From assembly GCF_900114045.1 (NCBI RefSeq), contig NZ_FORQ01000003.1, forward strand, positions 186,001 through 250,000: a stretch of DNA of 64,000 nucleotides, written 5' to 3'. The stretch is from Kaistella treverensis. Its GTDB lineage: Bacteria; Bacteroidota; Bacteroidia; Flavobacteriales; Weeksellaceae. Under the pieces are notes generated by a model. The model was not told the DNA's origin, ran no database searches, and saw only the letters and a program-made list of their open reading frames with translations. Of the stretch, positions 37,173 to 45,194 are shown piece after piece. The translations under genes and the position numbers were made by a program. Numbering within the stretch: position 1 is the first letter of the stretch; every line of letters begins with the position of its first letter.

Positions 37173-37180
37173 TAAATTTG
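37173..37180 (+). promoter_or_regulatory. Promoter -7 element of accA
   Basis: TAAATTTG, 23 bases before the accA ATG. No TTTG at the ideal distance. Confidence 0.5.
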
Positions 37181-37203
37181 ACTCATAATTTGTAATAACT
37201 GAA

Positions 37204-38160
37204 ATGGAATACTTAAGTTTTGAACTTCCGATTAAGGATCTGATGGATCAGTATCAAACCTGTTCATTGGTGGGCGAAGAAAGTGGGGTAGACGTAAAGC
37301 TCGCCTGTTCGCAAATCGAGGATAAAATTATAGAAAAGAAAAAAGAAATTTATCATAACCTTACGCCGTGGCAGCGCGTGCAGCTTTCGCGTCACCCGGA
37401 CCGGCCGTATACGTTAGATTTCATCAAAGGAATTACAGATAAAGACAGTTTCCTGGAACTGCACGGCGACCGAAATTTTGCGGATGATCCGGCAATGATT
37501 GGCGGTTTAGCAACCATCGACGGACAACGAGTGATGATTATCGGAACGCAAAAAGGTCGTACAACTAAGGAAAGACAACACCGAAGATTTGGCATGTCCA
37601 ATCCCGAAGGTTACCGAAAAGCTTTAAGATTGATGAAATTGGCGGAAAAATTCCATATTCCTGTAATTTCTTTAATCGATACACCGGGAGCTTATCCTGG
37701 TTTGGAAGCTGAAGAACGCGGGCAAGGTGAAGCAATTGCCAGAAATATCTTCGAAATGACCATGCTGAAAACGCCGATTTTCGTGTACATCATTGGTGAA
37801 GGTGCCAGCGGAGGCGCTTTGGGAATTGGTGTGGGAAATAAAGTTTATATGCTTGAAAACACCTGGTACACCGTAATTGCACCGGAAAGTTGCTCTTCCA
37901 TTTTATGGAGAAACTGGGATCACAAGGAAGACGCCGCAAATGCTTTAAAACTTACGCCCAATGATGCTTTACACGAAAAATTTATTGATGGAATTATCGA
38001 AGAACCGCTTGGTGGTGCACATTACGATCCAAAAGTTGCTTATGAGCATTTGAAAACTTCGATTTTACAAAACATCAAAGCTTTTTCGAAATTCACCGGT
38101 AAAGAACTTGAAACGCAAAGACAAGATAAATTCATTGCCATGGGCCAGTTTAAAGGTTAA
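37204..38160 (+). CDS. accA: Acetyl-CoA carboxylase carboxyltransferase subunit alpha
   Basis: 318 residues. The AccA order is intact: [15 protein letters not shown] start, [79 protein letters not shown] and the [25 protein letters not shown] oxyanion region. It transfers the carboxyl group from biotin to acetyl-CoA together with AccD, which is not in this window. It is separate from accBC. Confidence 0.97.
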   Translation: MEYLSFELPIKDLMDQYQTCSLVGEESGVDVKLACSQIEDKIIEKKKEIYHNLTPWQRVQLSRHPDRPYTLDFIKGITDKDSFLELHGDRNFADDPAMIGGLATIDGQRVMIIGTQKGRTTKERQHRRFGMSNPEGYRKALRLMKLAEKFHIPVISLIDTPGAYPGLEAEERGQGEAIARNIFEMTMLKTPIFVYIIGEGASGGALGIGVGNKVYMLENTWYTVIAPESCSSILWRNWDHKEDAANALKLTPNDALHEKFIDGIIEEPLGGAHYDPKVAYEHLKTSILQNIKAFSKFTGKELETQRQDKFIAMGQFKG

Positions 38161-38182
38161 TTTCGCTTTTAGAAAAAACAAA

Positions 38183-38211
38183 AAATCCTGCCGTTTAGCA
38201 GGATTTTTTTA
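38183..38211 (+). terminator. Intrinsic terminator of accA
   Basis: AAATCCTGC, loop CGTTTA, GCAGGATTT and a T run. It can also serve the converging ftsE. Confidence 0.86.
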
Positions 38212-38226
38212 TTTAAAATAACAGAA

Positions 38227-38937
38227 TTATTCGAAAAGTTCGGAAGTGTCCAGAACAGTTACTTTTCCGTCTTCACAGCGAATTGCTTCGCCCGGGAAAT
38301 TCTGAATCATGTGATAATCGTGCGTCGCCATTACTACTGCAGAACCATTTTCAACTGCAACCTGCTTCAATAAAGTCATAATTTCGTTCGAAGTTTCCGG
38401 ATCCAGGTTTCCGGTGGGCTCATCAGCAAGAATCAATTCGGGGTGGTTTAAAAGCGCACGCGCAATTGCTATACGCTGTTGCTCACCACCTGAAAGTTCA
38501 TGCGGCATTTTATGCTTTTTCGATTTCATACCAACGCTTGCCAAAACTTCATTAATCCGGTCATCAATTTTTGTTTTGTCGTCCCAGCCTGTAGCTTCCA
38601 AAACGAAACGAAGATTTTTTTCTACAGTTCGGTCCGGTAAAAGCTGAAAATCCTGGAAAACAATTCCAAGTTTGCGGCGTAAATTCGGAATGTCCGAAGT
38701 GCGGAGTTTTTCTAAGTCGAAACCCGCAATATTTCCCTGGCCGCCGGTGAGCGGAATGTGCCCGTAAATGGTTTTTAAAAGCGAACTTTTACCTGAACCG
38801 GTTTTCCCGATGAGGTAGCAAAAACGGCCTTTTTTAATATTTAAGTTAACATCGTTCAGAACGGTAAAATTTTTCTGGGCAATTTTGGCATTTTTTAGCC
38901 GGATAACATCCTGTCCTTCCTGATAAGTATGTGGCAT
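38227..38937 (-). CDS. ftsE: Cell-division ABC transporter ATP-binding protein FtsE
   Basis: 236 residues from the ATG at 38937 ([19 protein letters not shown]). The in-frame ATG at 39027 would add a 30-residue stretch unlike the family. Walker A is GKTGSGKSS, the signature [36 protein letters not shown]. With FtsX it couples ATP hydrolysis to peptidoglycan hydrolase activation at the septum. No ftsX is adjacent in this window, so other small LolD/FtsE-type ATPases cannot be fully excluded. Monocistronic. Confidence 0.87.
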   Translation of the reverse strand: MPHTYQEGQDVIRLKNAKIAQKNFTVLNDVNLNIKKGRFCYLIGKTGSGKSSLLKTIYGHIPLTGGQGNIAGFDLEKLRTSDIPNLRRKLGIVFQDFQLLPDRTVEKNLRFVLEATGWDDKTKIDDRINEVLASVGMKSKKHKMPHELSGGEQQRIAIARALLNHPELILADEPTGNLDPETSNEIMTLLKQVAVENGSAVVMATHDYHMIQNFPGEAIRCEDGKVTVLDTSELFE

Positions 38938-39040
38938 ATAAAGTACAATTGAATTAAAGTAAATGCATGTGCTGCAATAGCCCACCAAAAGTAAATAAAA
39001 CTTTCTTTGCGTGCTACAATTTAGCAAATTTTAACAAACA

Positions 39041-39071
39041 AAAAATGCCTGAAAAGAAACTTTTCAAGCAT
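39041..39071 (-). terminator. Intrinsic terminator of rpmH
   Basis: TGCCTGAAAAG and CTTTTCAAGCA pair with one mismatch; the A run on the plus strand gives the T tract on the minus strand. Confidence 0.78.
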
Positions 39072-39095
39072 AATTTTATATGATAATTCCTGAGA

Positions 39096-39254
39096 TTATC
39101 TCTTAGCGCGCTGTGCACTTACAGTTAAACTCTTTCTGCCTTTCGCTCTTCTAGCAGCCAACACTCTTCTTCCGTTTGGAGTAGACATTCTTTCACGGAA
39201 ACCGTGTTTGTTTCTTTTTTTTCTTTCAGATGGTTGAAATGTTCTTTTTGGCAT
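39096..39254 (-). CDS. rpmH: 50S ribosomal protein L34
   Basis: A 52-residue protein, [19 protein letters not shown] at the start and [18 protein letters not shown] at the end. It is the canonical L34 sequence, full length. It is a large-subunit protein and the smallest recognised gene of the region. It has a near-perfect promoter and its own terminator. Neither rnpA nor dnaA is adjacent, unlike in many bacteria. Confidence 0.97.
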   Translation of the reverse strand: MPKRTFQPSERKKRNKHGFRERMSTPNGRRVLAARRAKGRKSLTVSAQRAKR

Positions 39255-39296
39255 TGCGATTATTTTTAGTAAAAACTATATCTTATTTTCAGATTG

Positions 39297-39327
39297 CAAA
39301 GATAGAAAACTTTTTACTTTCTGCAAA
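39297..39327 (-). promoter_or_regulatory. Promoter of rpmH
   Basis: On the minus strand TTTG (39327-39324), 19 bases, TATCTTTG (39304-39297). This is the ideal flavobacterial layout. The leader is about 35 bases. Confidence 0.83.
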
Positions 39328-39457
39328 TTTAAAAGTAAATTTTTTAGGTTAATAACCGGTAAAATTTATTGCTTTAAAAACAGCAGATTTTTTTCTTTCA
39401 GCACATTCAAATATGAATCAAATTAAAAGCCGGCAACCAAAAAATAAAAACAAACCT

Positions 39458-39465
39458 TATCTTTG
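39458..39465 (+). promoter_or_regulatory. Promoter -7 element of nrnA
   Basis: TATCTTTG, 24 bases before the ATG at 39490. No upstream TTTG at the usual distance. Confidence 0.58.
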
Positions 39466-39489
39466 CCTTTCTAAAAATTTACCTCACCA

Positions 39490-40497
39490 ATGTTTACAGC
39501 TGCAGAACTTACCGATATCCAAAATCTACTCACTCCGGACAAAAAAATCGTCATTATCACCCATTATAATCCCGATGGCGACGCAATTGGTTCCAGTTTA
39601 GGCTTGCAGCATTTTCTGAAAAATAAAGGTCTTGAATCTGATGTAATCGTGCCGAACGATTTTCCGAAATTCCTTAAATGGATGCCCGGCGCAAAGCAAG
39701 TCATCATCGCAGATTATAAGCGGAAAGTTGCCGGCGAAGCCATTCATAATGCTGATATCATTTTTATTTTAGATTTCAATGCCTCGCACCGAAGTGGAAA
39801 TCTGGTAGGTCCCTGGATCGAAAAGGCGCGCGCCACAAAAATTCTCGTCGATCATCACCAGCAGCCGGAAGATTTTGATTTCGTGTATTCCGATGTGAAA
39901 GTTCCCGCAACCTGCCAGATGGTTTACCATTTTATTCAGGGTTTGGAAGAGGAAAATTTGGTCGATCAAAATGTGGCGGAATGTCTTTACACGGGAATTA
40001 TGACCGATACCGGCGGTTTCCGTTTTCGTTCTACAAGCGCGACCACACATCGGATTGTGGCCAACTTAATTGAAAATGGTGCAGATCCTGCAATGATTAC
40101 TTCGAAAACCTGGGATACAAATACCGTTTCTCGGCTTCATTTGCTGGCATTGATTTTAGGCAGAATTGAAGTCGTGAAAGACGGAAAAGTTGCCATTCTT
40201 TGGTTAAAACGCGAGGAACTGAAAGAATATGGCTTCCAGAAAGGCGACACCGAAGGTTTTGTAAACTACGGCTTAAGCATTATGGGAACGCAGGTTTCTG
40301 CGTTTTTTATGGAAGATTTATATGAAGATTTCATTAAAATTTCTTTCCGTTCAAAAGATGATGTTGATGTTAACCAATTTTCCCGAAAATATTTCAACGG
40401 CGGCGGACACATCAATGCGGCGGGTGGAAAATATTTCAAAACGATTGAAGAAACCATCGAAGATTTTAAAGAGAAAATCACCGACGAAGAATTTTAA
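39490..40497 (+). CDS. nrnA: DHH/DHHA1 phosphoesterase, NrnA-like oligoribonuclease/PAP phosphatase
   Basis: 335 residues. DHH domain motifs: ITHYNPDGDAIGSSLGLQHFL (motif I), IFILDFNASHRSGN (II) and KILVDHHQQPEDFDF (DHH, III). The DHHA1 closing motif is FNGGGHINAAGGKYF. NrnA enzymes degrade nano-RNAs and 3'-phosphoadenosine 5'-phosphate; c-di-AMP phosphodiesterases of the same fold are an alternative. Full length. Followed by a terminator and the dispersed mini-hairpin repeat. Confidence 0.92.
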   Translation: MFTAAELTDIQNLLTPDKKIVIITHYNPDGDAIGSSLGLQHFLKNKGLESDVIVPNDFPKFLKWMPGAKQVIIADYKRKVAGEAIHNADIIFILDFNASHRSGNLVGPWIEKARATKILVDHHQQPEDFDFVYSDVKVPATCQMVYHFIQGLEEENLVDQNVAECLYTGIMTDTGGFRFRSTSATTHRIVANLIENGADPAMITSKTWDTNTVSRLHLLALILGRIEVVKDGKVAILWLKREELKEYGFQKGDTEGFVNYGLSIMGTQVSAFFMEDLYEDFIKISFRSKDDVDVNQFSRKYFNGGGHINAAGGKYFKTIEETIEDFKEKITDEEF

Positions 40498-40504
40498 AAA
40501 ATAA

Positions 40505-40535
40505 AAAAGGTTGCCTGCAAAGACAACCTTTTTTT
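40505..40535 (+). terminator. Intrinsic terminator of nrnA
   Basis: AAAGGTTG and CAACCTTT form the stem, followed by seven Ts. Confidence 0.86.
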
Positions 40536-40560
40536 CGCCGCTATTTGGGCATTTTTTTCA
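40536..40560 (+). repeat. Short dispersed intergenic repeat, copy C
   Basis: CGCCGCTATTTGGGCATTTT followed by TTTCA. It matches copies at 4776 and 57150, with a GCC/GGC mini-stem and a T run, sitting right behind the nrnA terminator. Confidence 0.5.
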
Positions 40561-40564
40561 AAAC

Positions 40565-41347
40565 TTACAGCACGAAATGTTTTGGTAAATGGTGCAGAAG
40601 TTCGGTATTAATGATGGCTGCGCAGACTTCCGGTTTTTCCCAGTGTCCGTTGTGGCCCGAATCTAAAACGTAAGATTTGATATTGGTTTTATCCGGCAAA
40701 TTTTTCAGCAATTCTTCGGTTTTTACGGCGTTATCGTGTTTTCCGGCGATAACCAGAATCTTATTTTCAAAATTCTGGATTAAAGAAGTTTTATCCGTTC
40801 TTTCAATCATTCCTTTCACTGCGGCAATTACACCTGAATTTTCGGTGCTCAGGGCGATTTTTTTTGCAATTTCTATTTTGGCTTCCAGGAAATCTTTTTC
40901 GTTTGGGTTAAAAAGATTCGGAATTCCCGCATTTACATAACCGGGATAAGCTTCTTTAATAATTCTTAAACTTTTCTGGCGCTGTTCTTTTTTCTCATCG
41001 TCATCAGCCAGATAATTTGAAAAAAATAAGGTTAAACTTTTTAAAACTTCCGGATATTTTTCCGCGAAAGCGAGCGAAACATAACCGCCCATGGAATGAC
41101 CTAAAAGGTGGAATTTATCCAATTTTAAAAAATCGGTAATTTCTTTCACTTTTTCCGCCATAAATTCCATCGTGTGCGTTTCGTGGTAAACTTTCGAACT
41201 GCCATGTCCCGGCAAATCGATTTTAATCAGTGAAAATTTATCGGACAGAAATTTTTCCATTTCGTCCCAAATGGAGAGGTTTTCCATAAAACCGTGCAGC
41301 AAAACCAAGTTTTCTTTTCCGCTTCCAGAAGTTTTGAAATTCAGCAT
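40565..41347 (-). CDS. Alpha/beta hydrolase
   Basis: 260 residues, alpha/beta-hydrolase fold. LVLLHGFMENLSIWD is the oxyanion strand, GHSMGGYVSLAFAEKYP the nucleophile elbow (serine about residue 83), NKILVIAGKHDNAV brings the aspartate, and LDSGHNGHWEKPE the histidine. It is close in outline to menaquinone-pathway and haloperoxidase-like hydrolases, but the substrate is unknown. The 3' neighbour lies across a terminator. It is followed 13 bases upstream by a lipoprotein gene, so the leftward genes 40565-42785 may form one operon. Confidence 0.88.
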   Translation of the reverse strand: MLNFKTSGSGKENLVLLHGFMENLSIWDEMEKFLSDKFSLIKIDLPGHGSSKVYHETHTMEFMAEKVKEITDFLKLDKFHLLGHSMGGYVSLAFAEKYPEVLKSLTLFFSNYLADDDEKKEQRQKSLRIIKEAYPGYVNAGIPNLFNPNEKDFLEAKIEIAKKIALSTENSGVIAAVKGMIERTDKTSLIQNFENKILVIAGKHDNAVKTEELLKNLPDKTNIKSYVLDSGHNGHWEKPEVCAAIINTELLHHLPKHFVL

Positions 41348-41360
41348 AATTTAGATTTTT

Positions 41361-41867
41361 TTAGAAATGAATGTCAATGTAATCAACAAAACCTTCGCCA
41401 TTTATTTTGTTCTGAAGGCGCCAAAAATTCCCCTTTTTTTCATCAAAAAAAGTGGTTTTACCGGTGCGTTTATAAATTTCACCGTTGATGTTTTGTGTAA
41501 TTTCACCTTCAAAATTAAGATGCCTTTCAGAAACTCTTCTTATTTTTCCCTCGATTTTCAATGAGTTTTTTCCGGATTTCGCGCTGCCTTCAACCTCATA
41601 TTTATCGCCACCGTTCGCTTTAAAAAAAATACCGCCATAAAACGGCAAATTTTCGTCATTTGAAAAACTGAGTTGATGTTTTCCCGCTAAGTTGTGGAAT
41701 TTGTTTTTGCTGTTTTTCAGCGCGATGCTGTCATTAATTTTTGTTCTGATGACATTCAGCGATTCAATTCTTCTGTGTTCCGCGGTAATCAGCGGGTCTT
41801 CCACGGTTTCTTTTTGTGTGCAGGAAATGAAAAAAAGTGCCCAAATAGCGGCTAAAAAATATTTCAT
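41361..41867 (-). CDS. Lipoprotein of unknown function
   Basis: 168 residues with a lipobox FFISC (cysteine about residue 16) after a hydrophobic leader. The mature part is a small beta-rich domain: LAGKHQLSFSNDENLPFYGGIFFKANGGDKYEVEGSAKSGKNSLKIEGKIRR, then strands ending FVDYIDIHF. It should sit in the outer or inner membrane leaflet. I recognise no family. It lies four bases from dtd in a run of leftward genes. Confidence 0.7.
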   Translation of the reverse strand: MKYFLAAIWALFFISCTQKETVEDPLITAEHRRIESLNVIRTKINDSIALKNSKNKFHNLAGKHQLSFSNDENLPFYGGIFFKANGGDKYEVEGSAKSGKNSLKIEGKIRRVSERHLNFEGEITQNINGEIYKRTGKTTFFDEKKGNFWRLQNKINGEGFVDYIDIHF

Positions 41868-41870
41868 GCT

Positions 41871-42320
41871 TTACATTTTGGTTTTGGAATCCATCACAAT
41901 GGTTACAGGCCCGTCGTTGCTGATTTCAACTTTCATATCCGCGCCGAAAATTCCGCTTTCTATTTTTAAACCGGATTTTGCAAGTTCCGCTTTGAAAAAT
42001 TCAAATAATGGAATTGCAACATCAGGTTTGGCAGCTTTGATGAAGGAAGGTCGGTTGCCTTTTTTATAATCGGCGATTAAGGTAAACTGGCTGATGCAAA
42101 GGATTTCACCCGAAATATCCAAAACCGATTTGTTTAATTTTCCGTCTTCATCACCAAAAATTCGAAGGTTTAAAGTCTTCTGCGTAAGCCATTCCGCATC
42201 AGTTTTCGCGTCGTCTTCATCAATGCCGATTAAAAGGCAAAGACCGGCGGCAATTTCACCCACGATTTTTCCGTCTACTTGAATGGAAGATTTGGAAACA
42301 CGCTGAATAACTGCTTTCAT
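41871..42320 (-). CDS. dtd: D-aminoacyl-tRNA deacylase
   Basis: 149 residues, the usual Dtd length. MKAVIQRVSKSSIQVDGKIVGEIAAGLCLLIGID opens the family signature. The SQFTLIADYKKGNRPSF active-site strand and the cis-proline-containing NDGPVTIVMDS segment follow. It hydrolyses D-aminoacyl-tRNAs (and glycyl-tRNA-Ala). It lies between two lipoprotein genes in the leftward run. Confidence 0.96.
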   Translation of the reverse strand: MKAVIQRVSKSSIQVDGKIVGEIAAGLCLLIGIDEDDAKTDAEWLTQKTLNLRIFGDEDGKLNKSVLDISGEILCISQFTLIADYKKGNRPSFIKAAKPDVAIPLFEFFKAELAKSGLKIESGIFGADMKVEISNDGPVTIVMDSKTKM

Positions 42321-42335
42321 AAAAATTAAAAAATC

Positions 42336-42785
42336 TTAGTAAGAAACCGATAAAATATTGGAATTGCGATCGTAGCTGTAGGGATAAGTTTTCGGTGGAA
42401 CGGTGGCGATTTTGATGGGTTCGCCGGTTAATAAAATCCATTCCGCACCGTCTTTCGCGCAGGTAATTTTAATGTTTTCAACCACGTTCAGCGTAGTATT
42501 TGCATCGGGGCAAATGTGCGGCGCGTTCCGGTCGTAAACTTTGTAGCCTGTTGTGGTACGAACCACGATTAAACCGCGTGTTCCGGATTGCTGCTCATCA
42601 ACATAAATCCAACCGCCAACAGATTGTAAATTAAAATAAGCGGGAAGATTGAGGTTTAAAACAACATTTATCGGAGTTTCGGGAAAACAGCTGACGGTTT
42701 CGCGACGATCTGCGCAGGACTGCAGATTTAAAAGACTGAAAATGAGAATTATTGTGCCGAAAAGCCGGTAAAAAATGTATTTCAT
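42336..42785 (-). CDS. Lipoprotein with a degenerate Rieske-like domain
   Basis: 149 residues from the ATG at 42785, which places a lipobox (NLQSC) 24 residues in; a longer start at 42824 is unlikely. The C-terminal half, APHICPDANTTLNVVENIKITCAKDGAEWILLTGEP, has the spacing and tail of Rieske ferredoxin-like domains. The second half-site keeps the cysteine but not the histidine (TCAKDG), and the first is HIC rather than CxH. An iron-sulfur cluster is therefore doubtful. Function unknown. Confidence 0.7.
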   Translation of the reverse strand: MKYIFYRLFGTIILIFSLLNLQSCADRRETVSCFPETPINVVLNLNLPAYFNLQSVGGWIYVDEQQSGTRGLIVVRTTTGYKVYDRNAPHICPDANTTLNVVENIKITCAKDGAEWILLTGEPIKIATVPPKTYPYSYDRNSNILSVSY

Positions 42786-42799
42786 GTAAAATAAATTTA

Positions 42800-42807
42800 T
42801 ATCTTTG
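42800..42807 (+). promoter_or_regulatory. Promoter -7 element for the greA leader
   Basis: TATCTTTG, with the coding start 76 bases further on. The expected start of transcription is near 42814. Confidence 0.65.
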
Positions 42808-42830
42808 TGAAACAAATCACCCATAAACAG

Positions 42831-42857
42831 TGTCCGACAAATGTCGGATTATTTTTT
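42831..42857 (+). terminator. Terminator-like hairpin inside the greA leader (attenuator candidate)
   Basis: CCGAC pairs with GTCGG, flanked by extra T-A pairs, and is followed by ATTATTTTTTT. It lies between the greA promoter and the greA ATG, and no other plus-strand gene upstream needs it. Confidence 0.65.
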
Positions 42858-42883
42858 TATACTAACGCTAAATATTAGAAGCT

Positions 42884-43354
42884 ATGGCAAGTTACGTCAC
42901 CAAAGAAGGTTTAGACAAAATGAAGGCGGAATTGGAGAAGCTGGAAACAATAGAAAGACCAAAGATCACGCAGCAGATTGCAGAAGCCCGCGACAAAGGA
43001 GATCTTTCTGAAAACGCCGAATACGACGCGGCTAAAGAAGCACAGGGAATGTTGGAAATGAAGATTTCTAAACTGAAAGACATCATCATCAATGCTAAAG
43101 TGATTGACGAAAGCCAGCTTGATATTTCAAAAGTTTCTATTTTGACCACGGTTCGTTTGAAAAATAATGCCACAAAAGCTGAGCAGAAATTCACTTTGGT
43201 TCCTGATAACGAAAGCGATATTAAAACCGGAAGAATATCAGTGAACACGCCGATTGCGAAAGGTTTGTTAGGAAAAGTTGTAGGTGAAACCGCAGAAATT
43301 GTTTTGCCAAACGGTAATAAACTTTCATTCGATATTTTAGAAATTTCACTTTAG
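42884..43354 (+). CDS. greA: Transcription elongation factor GreA
   Basis: 156 residues. The N-terminal coiled coil (VTKEGLDKMKAELEKLE...) ends with the acidic tip region DLSENAEYDAAKEAQG. The C-terminal FKBP-like domain contains GRISVNTPIAKGLLGKVVGETAEIVLPNG. GreA binds RNA polymerase and stimulates cleavage of backtracked transcripts. The upstream leader carries a terminator-like hairpin. Followed by its own terminator. Confidence 0.96.
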   Translation: MASYVTKEGLDKMKAELEKLETIERPKITQQIAEARDKGDLSENAEYDAAKEAQGMLEMKISKLKDIIINAKVIDESQLDISKVSILTTVRLKNNATKAEQKFTLVPDNESDIKTGRISVNTPIAKGLLGKVVGETAEIVLPNGNKLSFDILEISL

Positions 43355-43450
43355 AAATTATGAAAATATGCTGTTTTAGCAGCGAATTTTTTGTGAAATA
43401 AAATTAATAAAACCTTAACTGAACTATTATTTCAGATTTTGTAAATTTGT

Positions 43451-43476
43451 ACCCGCGCTTCGGCGTGGGTTTTTTA
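43451..43476 (+). terminator. Intrinsic terminator of greA
   Basis: ACCCGCGC, TTCG tetraloop, GCGTGGGT, then a T run, 97 bases behind greA. TAAATTTG just before it (43442-43449) may be coincidental or a promoter for the HIT gene. Confidence 0.8.
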
Positions 43477-43492
43477 ATTTAAAATATCAAAA

Positions 43493-43897
43493 ATGGCATC
43501 TATTTTCACGAAGATTGTAAAAGGAGAAATTTCGGCGTATGTAATTGCTGAAGATGCTGAAAATCTGGCCTTTTTAGATGCGATGCCGCTGGTGGAAGGT
43601 CATACTTTGGTCATACCGAAGGAAGAAACAGATTTTATTTTCGATCTGGAATCGGAAGCATATAAAAATCTTTGGGCTTTCGCGCAGAAAGTGGCAAAAA
43701 AATTGGAAGTAGCTTATCCGGCTAAAAGAATTGCTGTGGCAGTTGTGGGTCTGGAAGTTCCGCACGCGCATATTCACCTCATCCCGATTTCGAAAATGGA
43801 AGATATGAATTTCAAAAACGCGCGTTTAGAATTTTCTGAAGAGGAATACAAGAGAATCCAACAACGCATCGTTAACTCCGAAGCGCTTAACCTTTAA
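43493..43897 (+). CDS. HIT family nucleotide-binding protein
   Basis: 134 residues, histidine-triad fold: IFTKIVKGEISAYVIAEDAENLAFLDAMPLVEGHTLVIPK and the triad motif EVPHAHIHLIPI (His-x-His-x-His). Members hydrolyse nucleotide phosphoramidates such as adenosine 5'-monophosphoramidate. Physiological substrates in bacteria are unclear. clpX follows after 25 bases and may share the transcript. Confidence 0.93.
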   Translation: MASIFTKIVKGEISAYVIAEDAENLAFLDAMPLVEGHTLVIPKEETDFIFDLESEAYKNLWAFAQKVAKKLEVAYPAKRIAVAVVGLEVPHAHIHLIPISKMEDMNFKNARLEFSEEEYKRIQQRIVNSEALNL

Positions 43898-43922
43898 AAA
43901 AAATTATTTTTAATAATATTAT

Positions 43923-45104
43923 ATGAATTCAAACCAATGTTCTTTTTGCGGTAAGAAACGAAATGAAGTTCAAATGTTAATTTCCGGAAACGACGGATTT
44001 ATCTGCGAAGAGTGTATTGAACAGGCTCATGGAATTGTAAAGGAAACTTCAACGAAAAATGGGGTTTTCCCGGCAAATACTATGGAAGAGTTAAAGAAAC
44101 CGATGGAAATAAAAAAGTTCCTGGATCAGTATGTTATTGGTCAGGATCAGGCAAAAAAGCAGCTTTCCATCGCGGTTTACAACCATTATAAAAGATTACT
44201 TCACGCACAGGATGAAAACCGTGAAGTGGAGATTGAAAAATCGAATATCATCATGATCGGTGAAACCGGAACCGGGAAAACGCTTCTGGCTAAAACCATC
44301 GCTAAAGAACTAAATGTTCCTTTCTGTATCGTTGATGCAACCATTCTTACCGAAGCGGGTTATGTTGGTGAAGATGTAGAAAGCATACTTTCCCGACTTT
44401 TGATGGTCGCGGATTACGACGTGCAAAAAGCGGAACGTGGAATTGTTTTCATTGATGAAATCGACAAAATTGCGCGCAAATCTGATAACCCAAGTATTAC
44501 GCGTGATGTTTCCGGCGAAGGTGTGCAGCAAGGTTTGCTTAAATTACTGGAAGGCAGCATTGTAAACGTTCCACCGCAAGGGGGAAGAAAACATCCGGAT
44601 CAGAAATACATTCAGGTTAATACCCAAAATATCCTGTTTATTGCCGGTGGGGCTTTTGACGGAATTAAGGAAATTATTGAACGTCGATTGAACAAACAGG
44701 CTATTGGTTTCAGCGCCGATAAAATAAATAAAGTTGATGAAGACGACTATATTTTAAAGCAAATCAATGCAATCGATCTTCGAAAATTCGGCCTTATTCC
44801 GGAACTTTTAGGAAGATTCCCGATCATTACCTATCTCGAAAAACTGACAAAAGAAACGATGTTGAGGATTATGAAAGAGCCTAAAAACTCTATCATCAAC
44901 CAGTTTGTAGAGCTTTTCAAAATGGATGGGGTAGAACTTTCCTTTACTGATGAAGCTTTGGAGATGATTGTGGAAGAAACCAACGAAAAAGGTTTGGGCG
45001 CGCGTGGACTTCGCGGTACTACGGAAAAAGTTTTGGAAGATTATATGTTTGATATCGATGCCGAAAAGAAAGTTGCTGTAACCAAGGAAAACATTTCATT
45101 TTAA
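43923..45104 (+). CDS. clpX: ATP-dependent Clp protease ATP-binding subunit ClpX
   Basis: 393 residues. The zinc-binding domain has cysteines 6, 9, 28 and 31 (CSFC...CEEC). The AAA+ domain has [18 protein letters not shown] (Walker A), [13 protein letters not shown] (Walker B), and [12 protein letters not shown] (sensor region). It unfolds proteins for ClpP or acts alone as a chaperone. clpP is not adjacent. Somewhat shorter than the E. coli protein but with all motifs. Confidence 0.96.
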   Translation: MNSNQCSFCGKKRNEVQMLISGNDGFICEECIEQAHGIVKETSTKNGVFPANTMEELKKPMEIKKFLDQYVIGQDQAKKQLSIAVYNHYKRLLHAQDENREVEIEKSNIIMIGETGTGKTLLAKTIAKELNVPFCIVDATILTEAGYVGEDVESILSRLLMVADYDVQKAERGIVFIDEIDKIARKSDNPSITRDVSGEGVQQGLLKLLEGSIVNVPPQGGRKHPDQKYIQVNTQNILFIAGGAFDGIKEIIERRLNKQAIGFSADKINKVDEDDYILKQINAIDLRKFGLIPELLGRFPIITYLEKLTKETMLRIMKEPKNSIINQFVELFKMDGVELSFTDEALEMIVEETNEKGLGARGLRGTTEKVLEDYMFDIDAEKKVAVTKENISF

Positions 45105-45124
45105 AGTTTTTGATGGTATAATTA

Positions 45125-45153
45125 TTGGTGTGTTCAAAAAAATAGTATATTTG
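45125..45153 (+). promoter_or_regulatory. Promoter of the T9SS type A gene
   Basis: TTG at 45125-45127, 18 bases, TATATTTG at 45146-45153; the leader is about 35 bases. Confidence 0.62.
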
Positions 45154-45194
45154 TAGCTCAGGCTTATTTTTTAAAAACACAAACACTACTTATA

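Noticed and set aside
38938-39027. N-terminal extension of FtsE from the ATG at 39027
   Set aside because: The added residues (cysteine- and tyrosine-rich) do not match the family.
43442-43476. Second greA-like attenuator in front of the HIT gene (TAAATTTG followed by a terminator)
   Set aside because: The -7 element lies directly against the hairpin, so a transcript would start inside it; the hairpin is best read as the greA terminator.
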